Positions 43,770-56,306 of a stretch of DNA of 64,000 nt are shown piece after piece. The stretch is from positions 44,933,967-44,997,966 of the forward strand of contig CM055096.1 in the NCBI GenBank assembly GCA_029204225.1, written 5' to 3'. Each line of letters begins with the position of its first letter. The first letter of the stretch is position 1. The DNA comes from Diphasiastrum complanatum. Taxonomy: Eukaryota > Streptophyta > Lycopodiopsida > Lycopodiales > Lycopodiaceae. The notes beneath the pieces were generated by a model. That model had not been told where the DNA came from. It saw nothing but the letters and a program-made list of their open reading frames with translations, and searched no databases. The translations under genes and the position numbers were made by a program.

Positions 43770-44292
43770 ACTCAAAAGATTCGCGAACAATATCTTATTG
43801 AAACTCGAAAGATTCACGAACAATATCTTGTCGCAAAATAATTTTTATTCTTGTTCAACCTCGAAACTATCGCGAAACTGTCGTCTGTCGCAAACAAACA
43901 AACTGTCGTGAACAGTTCGCAAAGAAAAATCATTCGAATTTGAAAACAAAATGTTTGTTTGAATATCAACCGTCTTAATGGATAGAGCCACTATTATAGA
44001 AGTAAAAGACCAAAAGACCTATCTTGTAGCAATATAAATACATGTGCACTACTCCTTGTAAACACACAACAGAGAGCAACAAGACAGCAAGAGATGTATA
44101 CTAAAGAATCAGAATCAGAATTATAAAAATTTGTTTTTGATCAAAGTTTTTCAACAGATGATTTTATCAATTGTTTTTTATTGTCTAAAATTGCCTATAA
44201 TACTCACACAATATATCTTGATTCTGCATGCTTTATTCAATCAAGGTAAAAATTCTATTAATACATAGACCAGAAAAAGACCCGATTGAAAG
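43770..44292 (+). repeat. 5' LTR of element E1, left end missing
   Basis: Matches the E 3' LTR (45663 on) but lacks its first ~75 bases. It is fused to LTR A within a shared GAAAYGAACT stretch. Its end (GATTGAAAGCA) joins integrase directly without a primer site or gag. Confidence 0.7.
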
Positions 44293-45662
44293 CAAAATAC
44301 TTTATAACGTTTATTGATGCCTTCAGCAAGTCCGTTGTAATATACTTTATTCATACAAAATCAGAAGCTTTCGAGAAATTCGTTGAGTATACGAATTGGG
44401 CTGAGAAGTAGACAGACAACAAGTTAAAGCAAATTCGCACAGATCGTGGAGATGAGTACATTTCCAACGAACTCAAAACTTATTGTACTGATCGACGTAT
44501 TATGCATACAAAACTACATCATACACACCTCAACACAATGGAATTGTTGAACGAAGAAATCGTGTACTTATGGAAGCTAGGTCTATGATGGCTCATGAAA
44601 AAGCAACAAAACAGTTATGGATAGAAGAGTGGCTACATCGAATTATCTTCAGAATCGAATTCTGAGATCTCGAATACCAGATAAAACTCCTCATGAAATA
44701 TGGTGGAAGTCGAAGCCAAATCTACTCATGTTCGGACATTCGGATGTGCAGTTTATATGTACATACCAGACAAATTGAGAAAGAAACTCGATGAAAAAAC
44801 AGAACAAGGTTTTCTGGTAGGATTTGAGCTAAAACTTCAACATGCTCGAATGCAAAGGTGTGCATACTCCCATGATACCTAAAACGATACTGAACAAAGC
44901 ATATTGTCCACAGAGTCTTGAAGAAGAGAAGAGAATGGCCAATACACCCTATCGTAGGTTGATTGGACCATTGTCTTATCTTGTAGACAACACCAAACTT
45001 GATATAGCATTTGTAGTATATAGGCTGAGCCAATTTAATCAGAACCCATGATTGTTATATAGGCTGAGCCAATTTAATCAGAACCCATGATCGTTACATT
45101 GGAAGTTAGCAAAAAGAGTAGTACAATATCTCTAGGAAACGAAAGACTATGGACTGTGTTATTCGAAGGAAGCTAAATTTCGGATCGAATCTTACAATGA
45201 TGCAAGCTAGGCATCCATGAAAGATACAACAAAAGTATTTCAAAAGGTTGTACTCTAGCATCTGGTGCAGCCATATTTTGGATAAGCACGAAGAAAACAA
45301 CAATAGCTCAATCTTCTTGTGAGCCTGAATATGTAGCAGCAGCTACGATGGCAAACAAACTGATATGGATTAAACAAATGTTGGAAGGATTTGATGAAAC
45401 TATTTCTGAACCTTATGTCTTACTAATGGATAACACTTTAGCAATCTATCTTACGAAACATCCTGTGTGTCATTTGAAAATGAAGCATATAGCTATCAAG
45501 TATCATGTTATTCGGGACTTAGTCGAAAAGAAGATACTCACAGTCTTCATACCCACAGAGGAAATGACAGCTGATATCTTTACAAAGCCACTCAGTAAAG
45601 CTTTGTTTGAGAAGCAACGAAGAAGATTGGGGTTAATCCAACAACCCACTTTGAGAGGGAGC
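44293..45662 (+). pseudogene. Internal region of element E1, twice deleted
   Basis: Starts inside integrase with KYFITFIDAFSKSVVIYFIHTKSEAFEKF, then QIRTDRGDEYIS (second Asp present) and a damaged Glu region. The integrase tail (VRTFGCAVYMYIPDKLRKKLDEKTEQGFLVGF) joins RNase H directly (MLECKGVHTPMIPKTILNK, TPYRRLIGPLSYL), so gag, protease and most of RT are absent. RNase H ends MTADIFTKPLSKALFEK. The polypurine tract is TTTGAGAGGGAGC. A 47-bp direct repeat (IGL/AEPI region) lies near 45015-45090. Confidence 0.8.
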
Positions 45663-46259
45663 TGTAGAACACCTTATTTGACAAATCTCGATTCTACTAA
45701 CAAAGTGCACAATTTAATTGACAAAGGCTGAGAAACGAACTCGAACTCGAAAGATTCACGAACAATATCTTGTTGAAACTCGAAAGATTCACAAACAATA
45801 TCTTGTCGCAAAATATTTTTCATTTTTTGTCAACCCCAAACTATCATGAAACTGTCACCTTTCATGAAACATGAAACTATCGCGAAACTGTCGCGAACAG
45901 TTTGTGAAGAAAAATCATTCGAGTATGGAAACAAAACGTTTGTTTAAATATCAACCGTCTTAACGGTTAGATCTACTATTACAGAAGTAAAAGGCCAAAA
46001 GACCTATTTTGTAATAATATAAATACATGTGCACTACTCCTTGTAAACACACAACAGAGAGCAATAAGATAGCAAGAGATGTATACTGAAGAATCAGAAT
46101 ATAAAAATTCATTTTTGATCAAAGTTTCTCAACAAATAAAAATGTCTATAATACTCACGCAATATATCTCTTAACTCTGCATGCTTTATTCACTCAAGGT
46201 AAAAATTGTTCTATTAGTACATAAACCAAAAAAAGACTCGATTGAAGACACTGATATTA
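45663..46259 (+). repeat. 3' LTR of element E1
   Basis: Starts TGTAGAACACC after the polypurine tract. Repeated CGAAAGATTCACRAACAATATCTTG blocks lie near its start, and a TATAAAT box at about 46019. Homology to the E2 copy ends at CTGATATTA. A CA end at 46250 is possible instead. Confidence 0.7.
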
Positions 46260-46537
46260 CACTCAGTTCAATGCTACCGCCATCCATTCTGTGTGACAAC
46301 TTGAGCCATATTTCAATCTCACTAAATCCCAGATTTCATGACAAATCCAAGCACATAGAAATCTAATATCATTTCATTCGAGGGAAGTCTTCTCAAGCCA
46401 AGTGATCTTTCAATACCACTCCACAACAGAAATTGTCGCAGACATCTTCACCAAAGTGCTTCCCAAGATCAAGCATAAGAAGTTCTTCAAGATGTTGAAC
46501 CTGACGAAGATACCAAGGCACCAACTGTGACGTTAAC
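46260..46537 (+). pseudogene. Family A RNase H tail between the units (A3)
   Basis: Holds CDNLSHISISLNPRFHDKSKHIEI and, after stops, the ...ADIFTKVLPKIKHKKFFKMLNL tail. It continues A1 from about 19790. The end of this piece (from 46459) is the start of tandem unit 2. Confidence 0.75.
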
Positions 46538-47021
46538 TGTTGGAAATTAAGCCCATAGTTGTCTCTTTGGTGAATGACTAATTTCTATTTCATGATTCTT
46601 CCTGCACATTTATTGATCATTGATCTAGGGTCAGGTGAAACCAACTTTGGTTCTATGTCTGCTCATCTGATACCTATAGGAATCACAAACTCAGACAGCC
46701 AATTTATTTAAAGAACGTCTACAACGGGCTTCCGGCTAATCTCCAGCACATGGTAACCAATCCTATCAGAATTTCAAGTTCAGATTAAGTTCAATTACTT
46801 GAAGTCATTGAAGACTTGGCCAACTTCAAGGACTTCCAAGAATTAGCATTTAGAACAAGTTTGCAAAAATACATTGCTTTTTTGACAGTCTGCAAAAATA
46901 CACTAAGTGTCGCAACAGTTCTACAAAGATATACTAAGTGTCGCAACAGTTTGCAGAAATACACTAAGTGTCGCAACAGTCTGCAGAAATATCCTAAGTG
47001 TCAGAACAGTCTACAGAAATG
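46538..47021 (+). repeat. Truncated LTR A in unit 2, with expanded minisatellite
   Basis: As in unit 1, with about five copies of the ~30-bp motif at about 46860-47018, and the same change to LTR E at GAAATGAACTCG. Confidence 0.8.
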
Positions 47022-48841
47022 AACTCGAAAGATTCGTGAACAATATCTTGTCGCAAAATAATTTTTATTCTTGTTCAACCTCGAAACTATCGCGAAACTG
47101 TCGTCTGTCGCAAACAGACAAACTGTCGTGAACAGTTCGCAAAAAAAAATCATTCAAATTTGAAAACAAAATGTTTGTTTGATTATCAACCATCTTAACG
47201 GTCAGAGCCACTGTTACAGAAGTAAAAGACCAAAAGACCTATCTTGTAACAATATAAATTTATGTGCACTACTCCTTGTAAACACACAACAGAGAGCAAC
47301 AAGACAACAAGAGATGTATACTGAAGAATCAGAATCAGAATTATAAAAACTCGTTTTTGATCAAAGTTTCTCAACAGATAATTTTATTAATTGTTTTCGA
47401 TTGTCTAAAATTGTCTACAATACTCACACAATATATCTTGATTCCGCATGCTTTATTCAATCAAGGTAAAAATTGTTCTATTAATACATAGACCAGAAAA
47501 AGACCCGATTGAAAGCAAAATACTTTATAACGTTTATTGATGCCTTCAGCAAGTTTGTTGTAGTATACTTTATTCATACAAAATCAGAAGCTTTCGAGAA
47601 ATTCGTTGAATATATGAATTGGGCTGAGAAGTAGACAGACAACAAGTTAAAGCAAATTCGCACAGATCGTGGAGGTGAGTACATTTCCAACGAATTCAAA
47701 ACTTATTGTACTGATCAACGCATTATGCATACAAAAACTGCATCATACACACCTCAACACAATGGAATTGTTGAACGAAAAAATCGTGTACTTATGGAAG
47801 CTAGGTGTATGATGGCTCATGCAAAAGCAACAAAACAGTTCTGGGTAGAAGAGTGGCTACATCGAATTATCTTTAGAATCAAATTCTGAGATCTCGAATA
47901 CCAGATAAAACTCCTCATGAAATATGGTGGAAGTCGAAGCCAAATCTACTCATGTTCGGACATTCGGATGTGCAGTTTATATGTACATACCAGACAAATT
48001 GAGAAAGAAACTCGATGAAAAAACTAAACAAGGTTTTCTGGTAGGATTCGAGCTAAGACTTCAACATGCTCGAATGCAAAGGTGTGCATACTCCCATGAT
48101 ACCTAAAACGATACTGAACAAAGCAGATTGTCCGCAGTCTCTTGAAGAAGAGAAGCGAATGGCCAATACACCCTATCGTAGGTTGATTGGATTATTGTTG
48201 TATCTTGCAAACAACACCAAACTTGATATAACATTTGCAGTATATAGGCTGAGCCAATTTAATTAGAACCCAGGACCGTTACATTGGAAGTTAGCAAAAA
48301 GAGTAGTACAATATCTCTAGGAAACGAAAGACTATGGACTGTGTTATTCGAAGGTAGCTAAATTTTGGATCGAATCTTACAGTAACGTAAGCTAGGCATC
48401 CATGAAAGATGATAGCAAAAGTATTTCAGAAGGTTGTACTCTAGCATCTGGTGCTGCCATACTTTGGATAAGCAAGAAGCAAAAAACAATAGCTCTTGTG
48501 AGCCTAAATATGTAGCAGCAGGTACGATGGCAAACAAGTTGATATGGATTAAACAAATGTTGGCAGGATTTGATGAAACTATTTCTGAACCTTATGTCTT
48601 ACTAATGGATAACACTTTAGCAATCTATCTTACGAAAGATCATGTGTTTCATTTGAAAACGAAGCATATAGCTATCAAGTATCATGTTATTCGGGACTTA
48701 GTCAAAAAGAAGATACTGACAGTCTTCATACCTACAGAGGAAATCACAACTGATATCTTCACAAAGCCACTCAATAAAGCTTTGTTCGAGAAGTAGTGAA
48801 GAAGATTGAGGTTAATCCAACTGCCCACTTTGAGAGGGAGC
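47022..48841 (+). pseudogene. Element E2: truncated 5' LTR and twice-deleted body
   Basis: LTR part about 47022-47515, then integrase from KYFITFIDAFSKFVVVYFIHTKSEAFEKF, QIRTDRGGEYIS, NGIVERKNRV (Glu motif intact here), and after stops the tail VRTFGCAVYMYIPDKLRKKLDEKTKQGFLVGF fused to RNase H (MLECKGVHTPM...). RNase H frame 48434-48796 has MDNTLAIYLTKDHVFHLKTKHI and ITTDIFTKPLNKALFEK. It keeps more of integrase than E1. The polypurine tract TTTGAGAGGGAGC ends at 48841. Confidence 0.8.
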
Positions 48842-49449
48842 TGTAGAACACTTATTAGACAAATCTCGATTCTATTAACAAAGTGCACAATTTAATTGAC
48901 AAAGGCTGAGAAACGAACTCGAATTCGAAAGATTCATGAACAATATCTTGTTGAAACTCGAAAGAGTCGCGAACAATATCTTTTCGCGAAATATTTTTTA
49001 TTTTTTTCAACCTCAAACTATCGCGAAATTGTCGCCTTTCGTGAAACACGAAACTATCGTGAACAGACAAACTGTCATGAACAGTTCGTGAAGAAAAATT
49101 ATTTGAGTATGGAAACAAAACGTTTGTTTGAATATCAACCGTCTTAACGATTAGATCTACTGTTACAGAAGTAAAAGGCCAAAAGACCTATCTTGTAACA
49201 ATATAAATACATGTGCACTACTCCTTGTAAACACACAACAGAGAGCAACAAGACAACAAGAGATGTATACTGAAGAATCAGAATCTGAATATAAAAATTC
49301 ATTTTTGATCAAAGTTTCTCAACAAAGAAAATTGTCTATAATACTCACGCAATATATCTCTTAACTCCTCATGTTTTATTCAATCAAGGTAAAAATTGTT
49401 CTATTAGTACATAGACCAAAAAAAGACCCGATTGAAGACACTGATATTA
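48842..49449 (+). repeat. 3' LTR of element E2
   Basis: Starts TGTAGAACAC. Matches E1 3' LTR up to CTGATATTA at 49449, after which the flanks differ. Confidence 0.75.
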
Positions 49450-50324
49450 GTTTGATTTATTCAAACTTTCATTTTGTTCTATGAGGAGGAATTCTTAATA
49501 TTTATTTGATAGTTTCATATGTCTGGTTGCAAACCAATTGATACTCCAATGGATCTAATAATAGTTCTGACTAAATCTACTTGTGGTGATTATGATAGTG
49601 AAGTACTCGACATAGCGAAGTACCCTTATCATTCACTAATAGGATCTTTGATGTATGCAATGTTGTGTACTAGACCAGATTTAGCATAGACTGTTAGCAC
49701 GTTAAGTCAATTCATGTCAAATCCTAGGATCTCTCATTGGAAAGCATTAAAGAGAGTGATAAGATATATTCAGGGAATTTTAGATCACATTTTATGTTAT
49801 GATGGAAATGCTTATACCCACTAGTCTTGCGAGGCTACTCCGAATCAGATTGGGGAGCAACAGTCTCTACCTGAAAATCTACCTCCGAATAGGTTGTTTC
49901 TATCTGGCAGGGGGACCGATTTCGTGGAATTCAAGGAAGCAGAAATCAGTTGCGCTTTCTTTGACAGAGGCAGTGTACATCGCAACATGCCAAGCTTCAA
50001 AAGAAACTGTATGGATCAGGCTATTACTTCACGACTTACATCACATTCAGCTCAATCCTACCACCATTCTGTGTGACAACTTGAGCTATATTTCACTGTC
50101 AATGAATCCCAGATTTCATGGCAAATTCAAGCACATTGGAATCCAGTATCATTTCATTTGGGAGGAAGTCATCTCAGGGCAAGTGATCCTTCAATACTGC
50201 TCTACAATAGAAATGGTCGCAGACATCTTCACCAAAGCGCTTTCCAGGATCAAGCATAGGAAGTTTCTCAACATGTTGAACCTAATGAAGATACCAAGGC
50301 CCCAATCGTGACCTTAAGGGAGAC
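49450..50324 (+). pseudogene. Family A RT end and RNase H (A4)
   Basis: About 60 bp of unassigned sequence, then CKPIDTPMDLIIVLTKSTC, YHSLIGSLMYAMLCTRPDLA, STLSQFMSNPRISHWKALKRV. After a frameshift: AGGPISWNSRKQKSVALSLTEAVYIATCQA, LCDNLSYISLSMNPRFHGKFKHI and MVADIFTKALSRIKHRKF, ending at 50311. The RNase H region missing from A2 is present here. The polypurine tract is TTAAGGGAGA. Confidence 0.8.
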
Positions 50325-51493
50325 TGTTAAGAATTAAGCCCACAGTTGTCTCCTTGGTGAATGACTAATTTGTATTTCATGATTCTTCCTGCATGTTTCT
50401 TGATCATTGATCTAGGGTCAAGTGAAACCAGCTTTGGTTCTACGTCTAGTCATCTGATATCTAAAGGAATCACAAACTCAGACAGCCAATTTATTTGCAG
50501 AACGTCTACAACAAGCTTCCGGCTGATCTCTAGCAAAGGATAACCAATCCTATCATAATTTCAAGTTCAGATATTAAGTCCAATTACTTGAAGTCATTGA
50601 AGACTTGACCATCTTCAAGGACTTCAAAGAACTAGCATTTAGAACAAGTCTGTAGAAATACATTACTTTTTCAACAGTCTCTAGAAACACACTAAGTATC
50701 GCAACAATCTGCAGAAATACAGTAAGTGTCAGAACAACTTGCAAAAATGAACTATGTTTTCAATAGCATCGGCTTTTTCGCATTTCCCTGAAATGCGACA
50801 CCTGCATAGTTCAAAAGTTGAACCTATAAAGTTCAAAAGTTTAACTATTTTTTAACACCTTCCGAAAAATGCAAAGAGAGAGAGAAAATTTTCGAAGGTC
50901 ATCTATTTTTCATGAGTTAAACTATTTTAAAGACATCTTCCTCTTTTTTAGGGCACCTTTGTCTTTCTAAGGGAACCTTTGGCTTTTTCGCAAAATCCCG
51001 AAAAGAGAGAAGATGTCGAAGGTCATCTATTTTGAACGAGGGACGTTCCCAGCCACTTTCCAAAATTTGAGAAGTGAGAGAAAACCATTTCACGTAAAAT
51101 GTGAAATGAGAGAATTTTCGACGTCCTCGTCCACGTCAACATTCCTAATTCGTTGACAGTATACATTATGTACAATTGTCACAAAAGCCATGTACTTCCA
51201 AGTACAAGGGCTTACCTGATTAGGTGACAAACATTTAATGTAGTTAATACATGGATGCAATCTATAAAGAGATCATCCAAGCACAAATTACTTGACGCTC
51301 CGTCCATGAGACAAATGATTTTGAGCCTCCCAGTTACGCCATCATTTTGGTTGTAATTGCTATTTTATTGTGCTTCAGTGTAATATAACAGCACGCTTTT
51401 CTATACATATATTATGTAGATGAATACTTATTATGATCTTTATCGTTGTTTGATTGCGCTTGTTTACTTGCTCTGATCAGAACACGGACGTCC
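50325..51493 (+). repeat. LTR A, right end missing
   Basis: Starts TGTTAAGAATTAAG after the polypurine tract. It matches LTR A for about 1.17 kb, then at GACGTCCGGATGAAC changes to family A integrase. A short GATGAAC-type match at both sides hints at a deletion by microhomology. Confidence 0.8.
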
Positions 51494-52345
51494 GGATGAA
51501 CATAAAGCTTATAAAGTTTATGATCCATCCACCAATGTAGTATTTGTTTCTAGGGATGTAATATTTCAAGAACATACATATTATGATTTCAAACAGCCAT
51601 CGATAAACGATGCTGTCATTTAATCCTATTTTACGTAGCATGGAATCTTCCAACGATAATGTTTCTTGTACAAAACCTGCAGCTACAACTACAGAAGCCG
51701 AACAGCCAACCGTACCTGTCATCAGACTAGACCAAGCTAGCTTGAGCATGTCTAGATAAATTCAAGATGAAGCATCATCGCATCTTGGTCAACCAAACGT
51801 TTGCAGATCCTCACGGACTCGGACAGTTCCTGTGAAGTATACACCTCAATTATTCTGGACTTCATTAGAAGAACCAGAGAGCGTAGCCGAAGCAATTAAC
51901 TCCAAGGATGTTGTGAAGTGGCAAGAAGCAATGGAAAGTGAGTAGAACTCACTTTTGACGAACCAACCTTGGACACTGGTCGACTTCCCCACTCACAAGA
52001 GAGTTATAGACAACAAGTGGATCTTTAAGAAGAAGATCAACTCTAATAGTTCCATTGCTAAATGAAAAGCACGACTGGTGGCTAAAGGATTCACTCAAGT
52101 CCAATGAGTGGATTATCAAGAAATTTTCAGTCCTATTGTCAAGATGAAGTCAATCAGGACTTTGATTGCATTAGCAGCCGCGGAAGACCTCGAAATACAC
52201 CAGATGGATGTCAAGACAACATTTCTCAATGGCAACGTCAACGAGGAGCTGTATACCTTCCAACTGAAAGGATTCAAAGTCAAAGGCCAAGAGCACAAAG
52301 TGTGCAAGCTACACAAAGCAATTTATGGTCTGAAACAGGCCACAA
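51494..52345 (+). pseudogene. Family A integrase tail and RT fragment (A5)
   Basis: Begins DEHKAYKVYDPSTNVVFVSRDV, then the linker and [87 protein letters not shown]. It stops within the YGLKQA motif and joins an inner part of LTR A (AAATGAACTATG). A TGA within VQ*VD is also found in A1. Confidence 0.8.
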
Positions 52346-52673
52346 GAAATGAACTATGTTTTCAATAGCTTTATCTTTTTCGTATTTTCCCGAAATGCGA
52401 CACTTGCATAGTTCAAAAGTTGAACTTGTGTAGTTCAAAAGTTTAATTGTTTTAACACCTTTGGCTTTCTAGCATTTTTTCAAAAAATGCAAAGAGAGAG
52501 AAAATTCCCAAAAGTCATCTATTTTTCATGAGTTAAACTGTTTTAGAGACATCTTTGTCTTTTTGAGGGCACCTTCGCCTTTTTAAGGGCACCTTTGACT
52601 TTTTTGCAAAATTCCGAAGAGAGAAAATGTCGAAGGTCGTCTATTTTGAACGAGGGACGTTCCCAGCCACTTT
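52346..52673 (+). repeat. Inner LTR A fragment
   Basis: Matches the LTR A middle (GAACTATGTTTTCAATAGC to ACGTTCCCAGCCACTTT). Bounded left by RT of A5 and right by minus-strand integrase. Confidence 0.75.
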
Positions 52674-52830
52674 ATATAGTCTGGAAGTCGAGCTTCTTTC
52701 TGAGATCTTGCAATATTTGCGCATAAGCAATACATCCAAAAACTCATAGGTTGGATAAGAATGGTTTTGGAGCCTGTCCAATCTTCATAAGGTGTTTGTC
52801 TAAGAAACCTTTAGTCAAAAATCTAAGGCA
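52674..52830 (-). pseudogene. Copia integrase scrap, minus strand
   Basis: The minus strand gives KIGQAPKPFLSNL and then FGCIAYAQI and DLRKKLDFQ across one stop, matching the copia integrase tail (..L.VFGC.AY..IP...R.KLD). Family not assigned. Confidence 0.55.
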
Positions 52831-53450
52831 AAGAGGCAAAAATAGATGCATAGATTGATAACCAAAGTGATTTTCCATGTAAGAGAAGTACTTCATGAAA
52901 ATTCTAAGGAAAATTAAGCTCTTTTCCTTGGGTAGAGAGAGAATAGACCAATTTTCTCTCGAGTAGAGAGAGAAGGAAGTACAAGCAAAACTTGATTGCA
53001 CTCAAAATGAATCAAAAACTCAATTAGATTATGATGCATACATATAAAACTCATGGAGATCCATGCTTACATCTATTGGACCCCTAATCCTAGCCTCTCT
53101 AATCCTATTGGATGAGTGATGCATCCATCTTGCAATTCTATTGGACCCTTCATATGGATTTCTCAATTGTGATTGGACCCTTTGACCTTTGCCAACACTT
53201 TGACTTGATCACTCATCAAATTACATTTACACAAGTGTCACAAGCCTAATCACAAGCCTAACTAGCTAGAGTTTGCATCATCAACTACTTTTGGCCAAAT
53301 TGTGGCTTTACATGTGGAATTGACCATTTTGCCATCTTTGCCAATTTTGGCCCTATCAAAGTCCTACACAAAGATGGTTGACATAAAAACTTAGCAAAAC
53401 CCTAAAGCTATGATAGATAATTTTTTATAATTTTCACATAAACAGTCTTC
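52831..53450 (-). repeat. Diverged LTR D-like segment
   Basis: It has CTCTCGAGTAGAGAGAGA blocks and three or more CTATTGGACCC boxes, the reverse of the GTCCAATAG boxes of LTR D, followed by TGTGGCTTTACATGTGGAA...GCCAATTTTGGCCCTATCAA, as in LTR D near 890-950 inverted. No CACACGTGTG decamer is kept. Ends are not defined. Confidence 0.55.
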
Positions 53451-54263
53451 GAATCCCCTCGATATGGTTGTCACTACTAATGGGTATGAAGAGTTGAAGT
53501 GCCATGAAATGATCATGAATTTACTACTCATTGATGTTTAACTTTCATTAACGAGGTTTCCTTTGAAGTGTACTACTTTTTGTTTAAACCTTTGGTTACA
53601 CTTTGACTATTTCTAATATAAATGGTATGATGGGTTTAGTTATATAACTTGGATTAGACCTGACTATTAAAGTCCATATATACTTATTTGTGGACGATAA
53701 TGCCCAAACAATTTGAAATTGACAGTGCAATAAATATTTCTCTAAGTTGTTACTTAGGATAAGGGATGGTGTTCCAATAAGCATTATGAAAAGATTAATG
53801 GCAAATAGTTGTTAACTCTACTTTAAAACTACTCTGGATCTAATTGTCTACTTTAGTTGTACTTATGTAATTGTTGACTTTCAAGCACTGATTATACTTT
53901 GTTAACCTTATAATTTTATAAGTTTGAGTAGAGCTGAAATGATGTCCGACTTTTTACTCATGATATGGACAAAATTAGAGTCACCTAACTTGGCAATGAC
54001 TACTTGTTGAGACATGGATAACAACTGAGAATATGTGTAGACACGTGTAATTCCCACAATAATGTCCCTATTCTAACACGGTTGTTGTTGTGGATGGATG
54101 CAGGTGAGCAAAGTCTCCTTAGCTCGGAGTTTTTGCTGGTTGTTAGGTTTGGTCAATATGATATCTTTGAATATGATGAGTCTACACAAATTTGATTTAC
54201 TTTAAGATTTGAATGCTTGGTATTGTGGTGATAATGTGCAGTTTTGTTTAGATTTGTAAGATT

Positions 54264-54266
<3 letters not shown>
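53451..54266. other. Intergenic, nothing recognised
   Basis: AT-rich. A CACGTGTAA near 54041 is isolated. No coding or element end was found. Confidence 0.3.

Positions 54267-54302
<36 letters not shown>
54267..54302. repeat. (AC)n microsatellite
   Basis: An uninterrupted AC run of 18 units. The Thr-His repeat frame here is only a product of the run. Confidence 0.95.
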
Positions 54303-54305
<3 letters not shown>

Positions 54306-56306
54306 GAGCTCATTTCTTACGATAGAATCTTTTTTATGGGTAACATTGTTTTATGCCTTCATTCATTGTGATCCTTTTTACAAGTGTTTAATGGAAATGG
54401 AGAGGAATGAGATCATGTTGTTTCATGCCTAGTAGATGTCAATCATTTATCATTTTACATTCAATCACAAACTCATAAAGGTATTTGGCATTTCATTATC
54501 AATTAGCAACACCAAGGAGTCCAAACGTTTAGAGAGTTCAAACACTTGCAACATGTGAAATAAAATCTTGCCCATGGCATAAAACTTCATAGGTGCGATT
54601 TGCAATTTTCCCATAATGTATTGTACACGTGATTTTCACCAATTAGAATTGTCATAACCATGTAGGTCACAAAGAAATCAAAGTCAAATTTTTACATTGG
54701 TCAAAATCTTGCTTCCCACGAATTATAGAGTTTCAAACCCTTATATATCAGGTAGTTGGCATAGGACTTCATTGTGTGTAAAAATTTGGACAAATTCTTT
54801 TCATTCACATGCAATAGTTTATAAAGAAAAACATTTAAGATCTTTCACTCTAAAGGGCTAATTTAAATCTAACTTTAATTTTGTGTGCATTTTTTGACAA
54901 TATATTTTACATTTATAATGCTTTTATAGATCCCATAATCTTATCTTACAAGGGAGCAACTTCAAATGGCCATGAAAAAATATCCTTTTTATGTCGATTA
55001 AAGTTTAGTGGAAGGGGCTTTATGTCATTTCATCCCATGAGGAGGGTATTTTAACACAAACGGTGAGTCATAGAAGGCCAAGTTAGTTAAGTAAATATGA
55101 ATGGCTAGTTAATGGATGTTAAATAATGTAAGATGGCTTTGATTTACTTTTTCTTGAAAGAATAAGAATGGAGTATATGTTGTAGAAAGTAATCCCCCAC
55201 TAAATCTCAAAGTAAAAGTACATAGTTAGTACTTGGCAAGGATTGTTCAATTAAATAGTGATGTTGTCCTCACATAACTTTTCATAAACACTTTATATTA
55301 TTATTCAATCACTAATTAGTACCAACAATTTGTTTTGCAACAAATTAATCATATTAGTATGTTATGCACAAAATAGTCAAAAGTACAAAAGATTAAGGAA
55401 TTATCTAACATCAACATGCCACTCAGAGGGCTCCTTTTCAAGAGGACCAAATATGATCTTTTATAAGATAGTTAACTATCCACACTAGTATTTTATGCAC
55501 TAAATAACACAAAACATTGAGAAATTCTCAGATGTCAATGGGAGGGCCCTTGTTTATGAGGTCCACATATGATCTTTTGCAATACTTTGATCTCATTAAT
55601 GCATTCCCATAGGAAGAATTGCCTCGACATATGGTGCTAGTTCCAAGAAGGCAATTTGGATATACAAGAGGAAAAGACATCAAAATTCGATTACATACTC
55701 TTAACCAACAAAACCAAAACCGCCTTAGCAAATCACTTAGGAAGGCTAGGATTCCTACTTCAAAATAGAATAGAAGGCAATAATATTAATCAAAAGAGCT
55801 CAAAACATCGTTACTAAGAAAAAGATAAAAAATAGCTTTTCTCCATAATTGTCGTAGGAACTCCTACAAGTGTATGCATATACATTTGCAAAATAACACT
55901 AACCATTATGTTTAGAAAAGAAACATTTATTAAAACCATGTAGTGAGGTTTTACTTACAATTTTCAAATAAAATGATAATAACTAACTTGACTAGCTTTA
56001 TGATATAAAATACACAAGGCTCCAACTCGACAGTTTATACATTGGGAAAAGCAAGTTAAGATGTGACATCACACTCGATGAAGCTAACATTATTTGGGAG
56101 GGTTATAGACTTCGTTTGCAGACTCATCTTAATAACCACAGTTTTATGTTGCTCAAAGCTCTTATTGATTTTCTCCAATGAGATGGAACTTGCAAGTTCT
56201 TGGAGGGCAATGAGTATGATATGTCCAGTTATTAAGGATTTGGAATAATCATAAAGTACATGGGTATTAGGCCTCTCATGCCAAGTTTATCAATTATGCC
56301 TTGATA
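54303..56306. other. Intergenic, nothing recognised
   Basis: AT-rich, with short open frames only (for example 55528-55731 minus). No element end, splice pattern or RNA gene was recognised. Confidence 0.3.

Larger units (their letters stand above)
43204..46259 (+). repeat. Tandem unit 1: LTR A piece fused to deleted element E
   Basis: A ~3.05-kb block: the end of family A RNase H, a 5' piece of LTR A, then element E1. The same order with the same internal joints recurs at 46459-49449. Between the units lies 199 bp of family A RNase H. This is best explained as one block copied in tandem, not as two separate insertions. Confidence 0.75.
46459..49449 (+). repeat. Tandem unit 2: LTR A piece fused to deleted element E
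   Basis: About 2.99 kb, with the same joints as unit 1: LTR A start at 46538, LTR A to E joint near 47021, LTR E to integrase joint near 47517, integrase to RNase H joint near 48057. Small differences (such as loss of one CGAAAGATTC block near 47030) separate the copies. Confidence 0.75.

Noticed and set aside
54244-54432. Frame with THTHTH repeat as a gene
   Set aside because: It is a product of the AC microsatellite.
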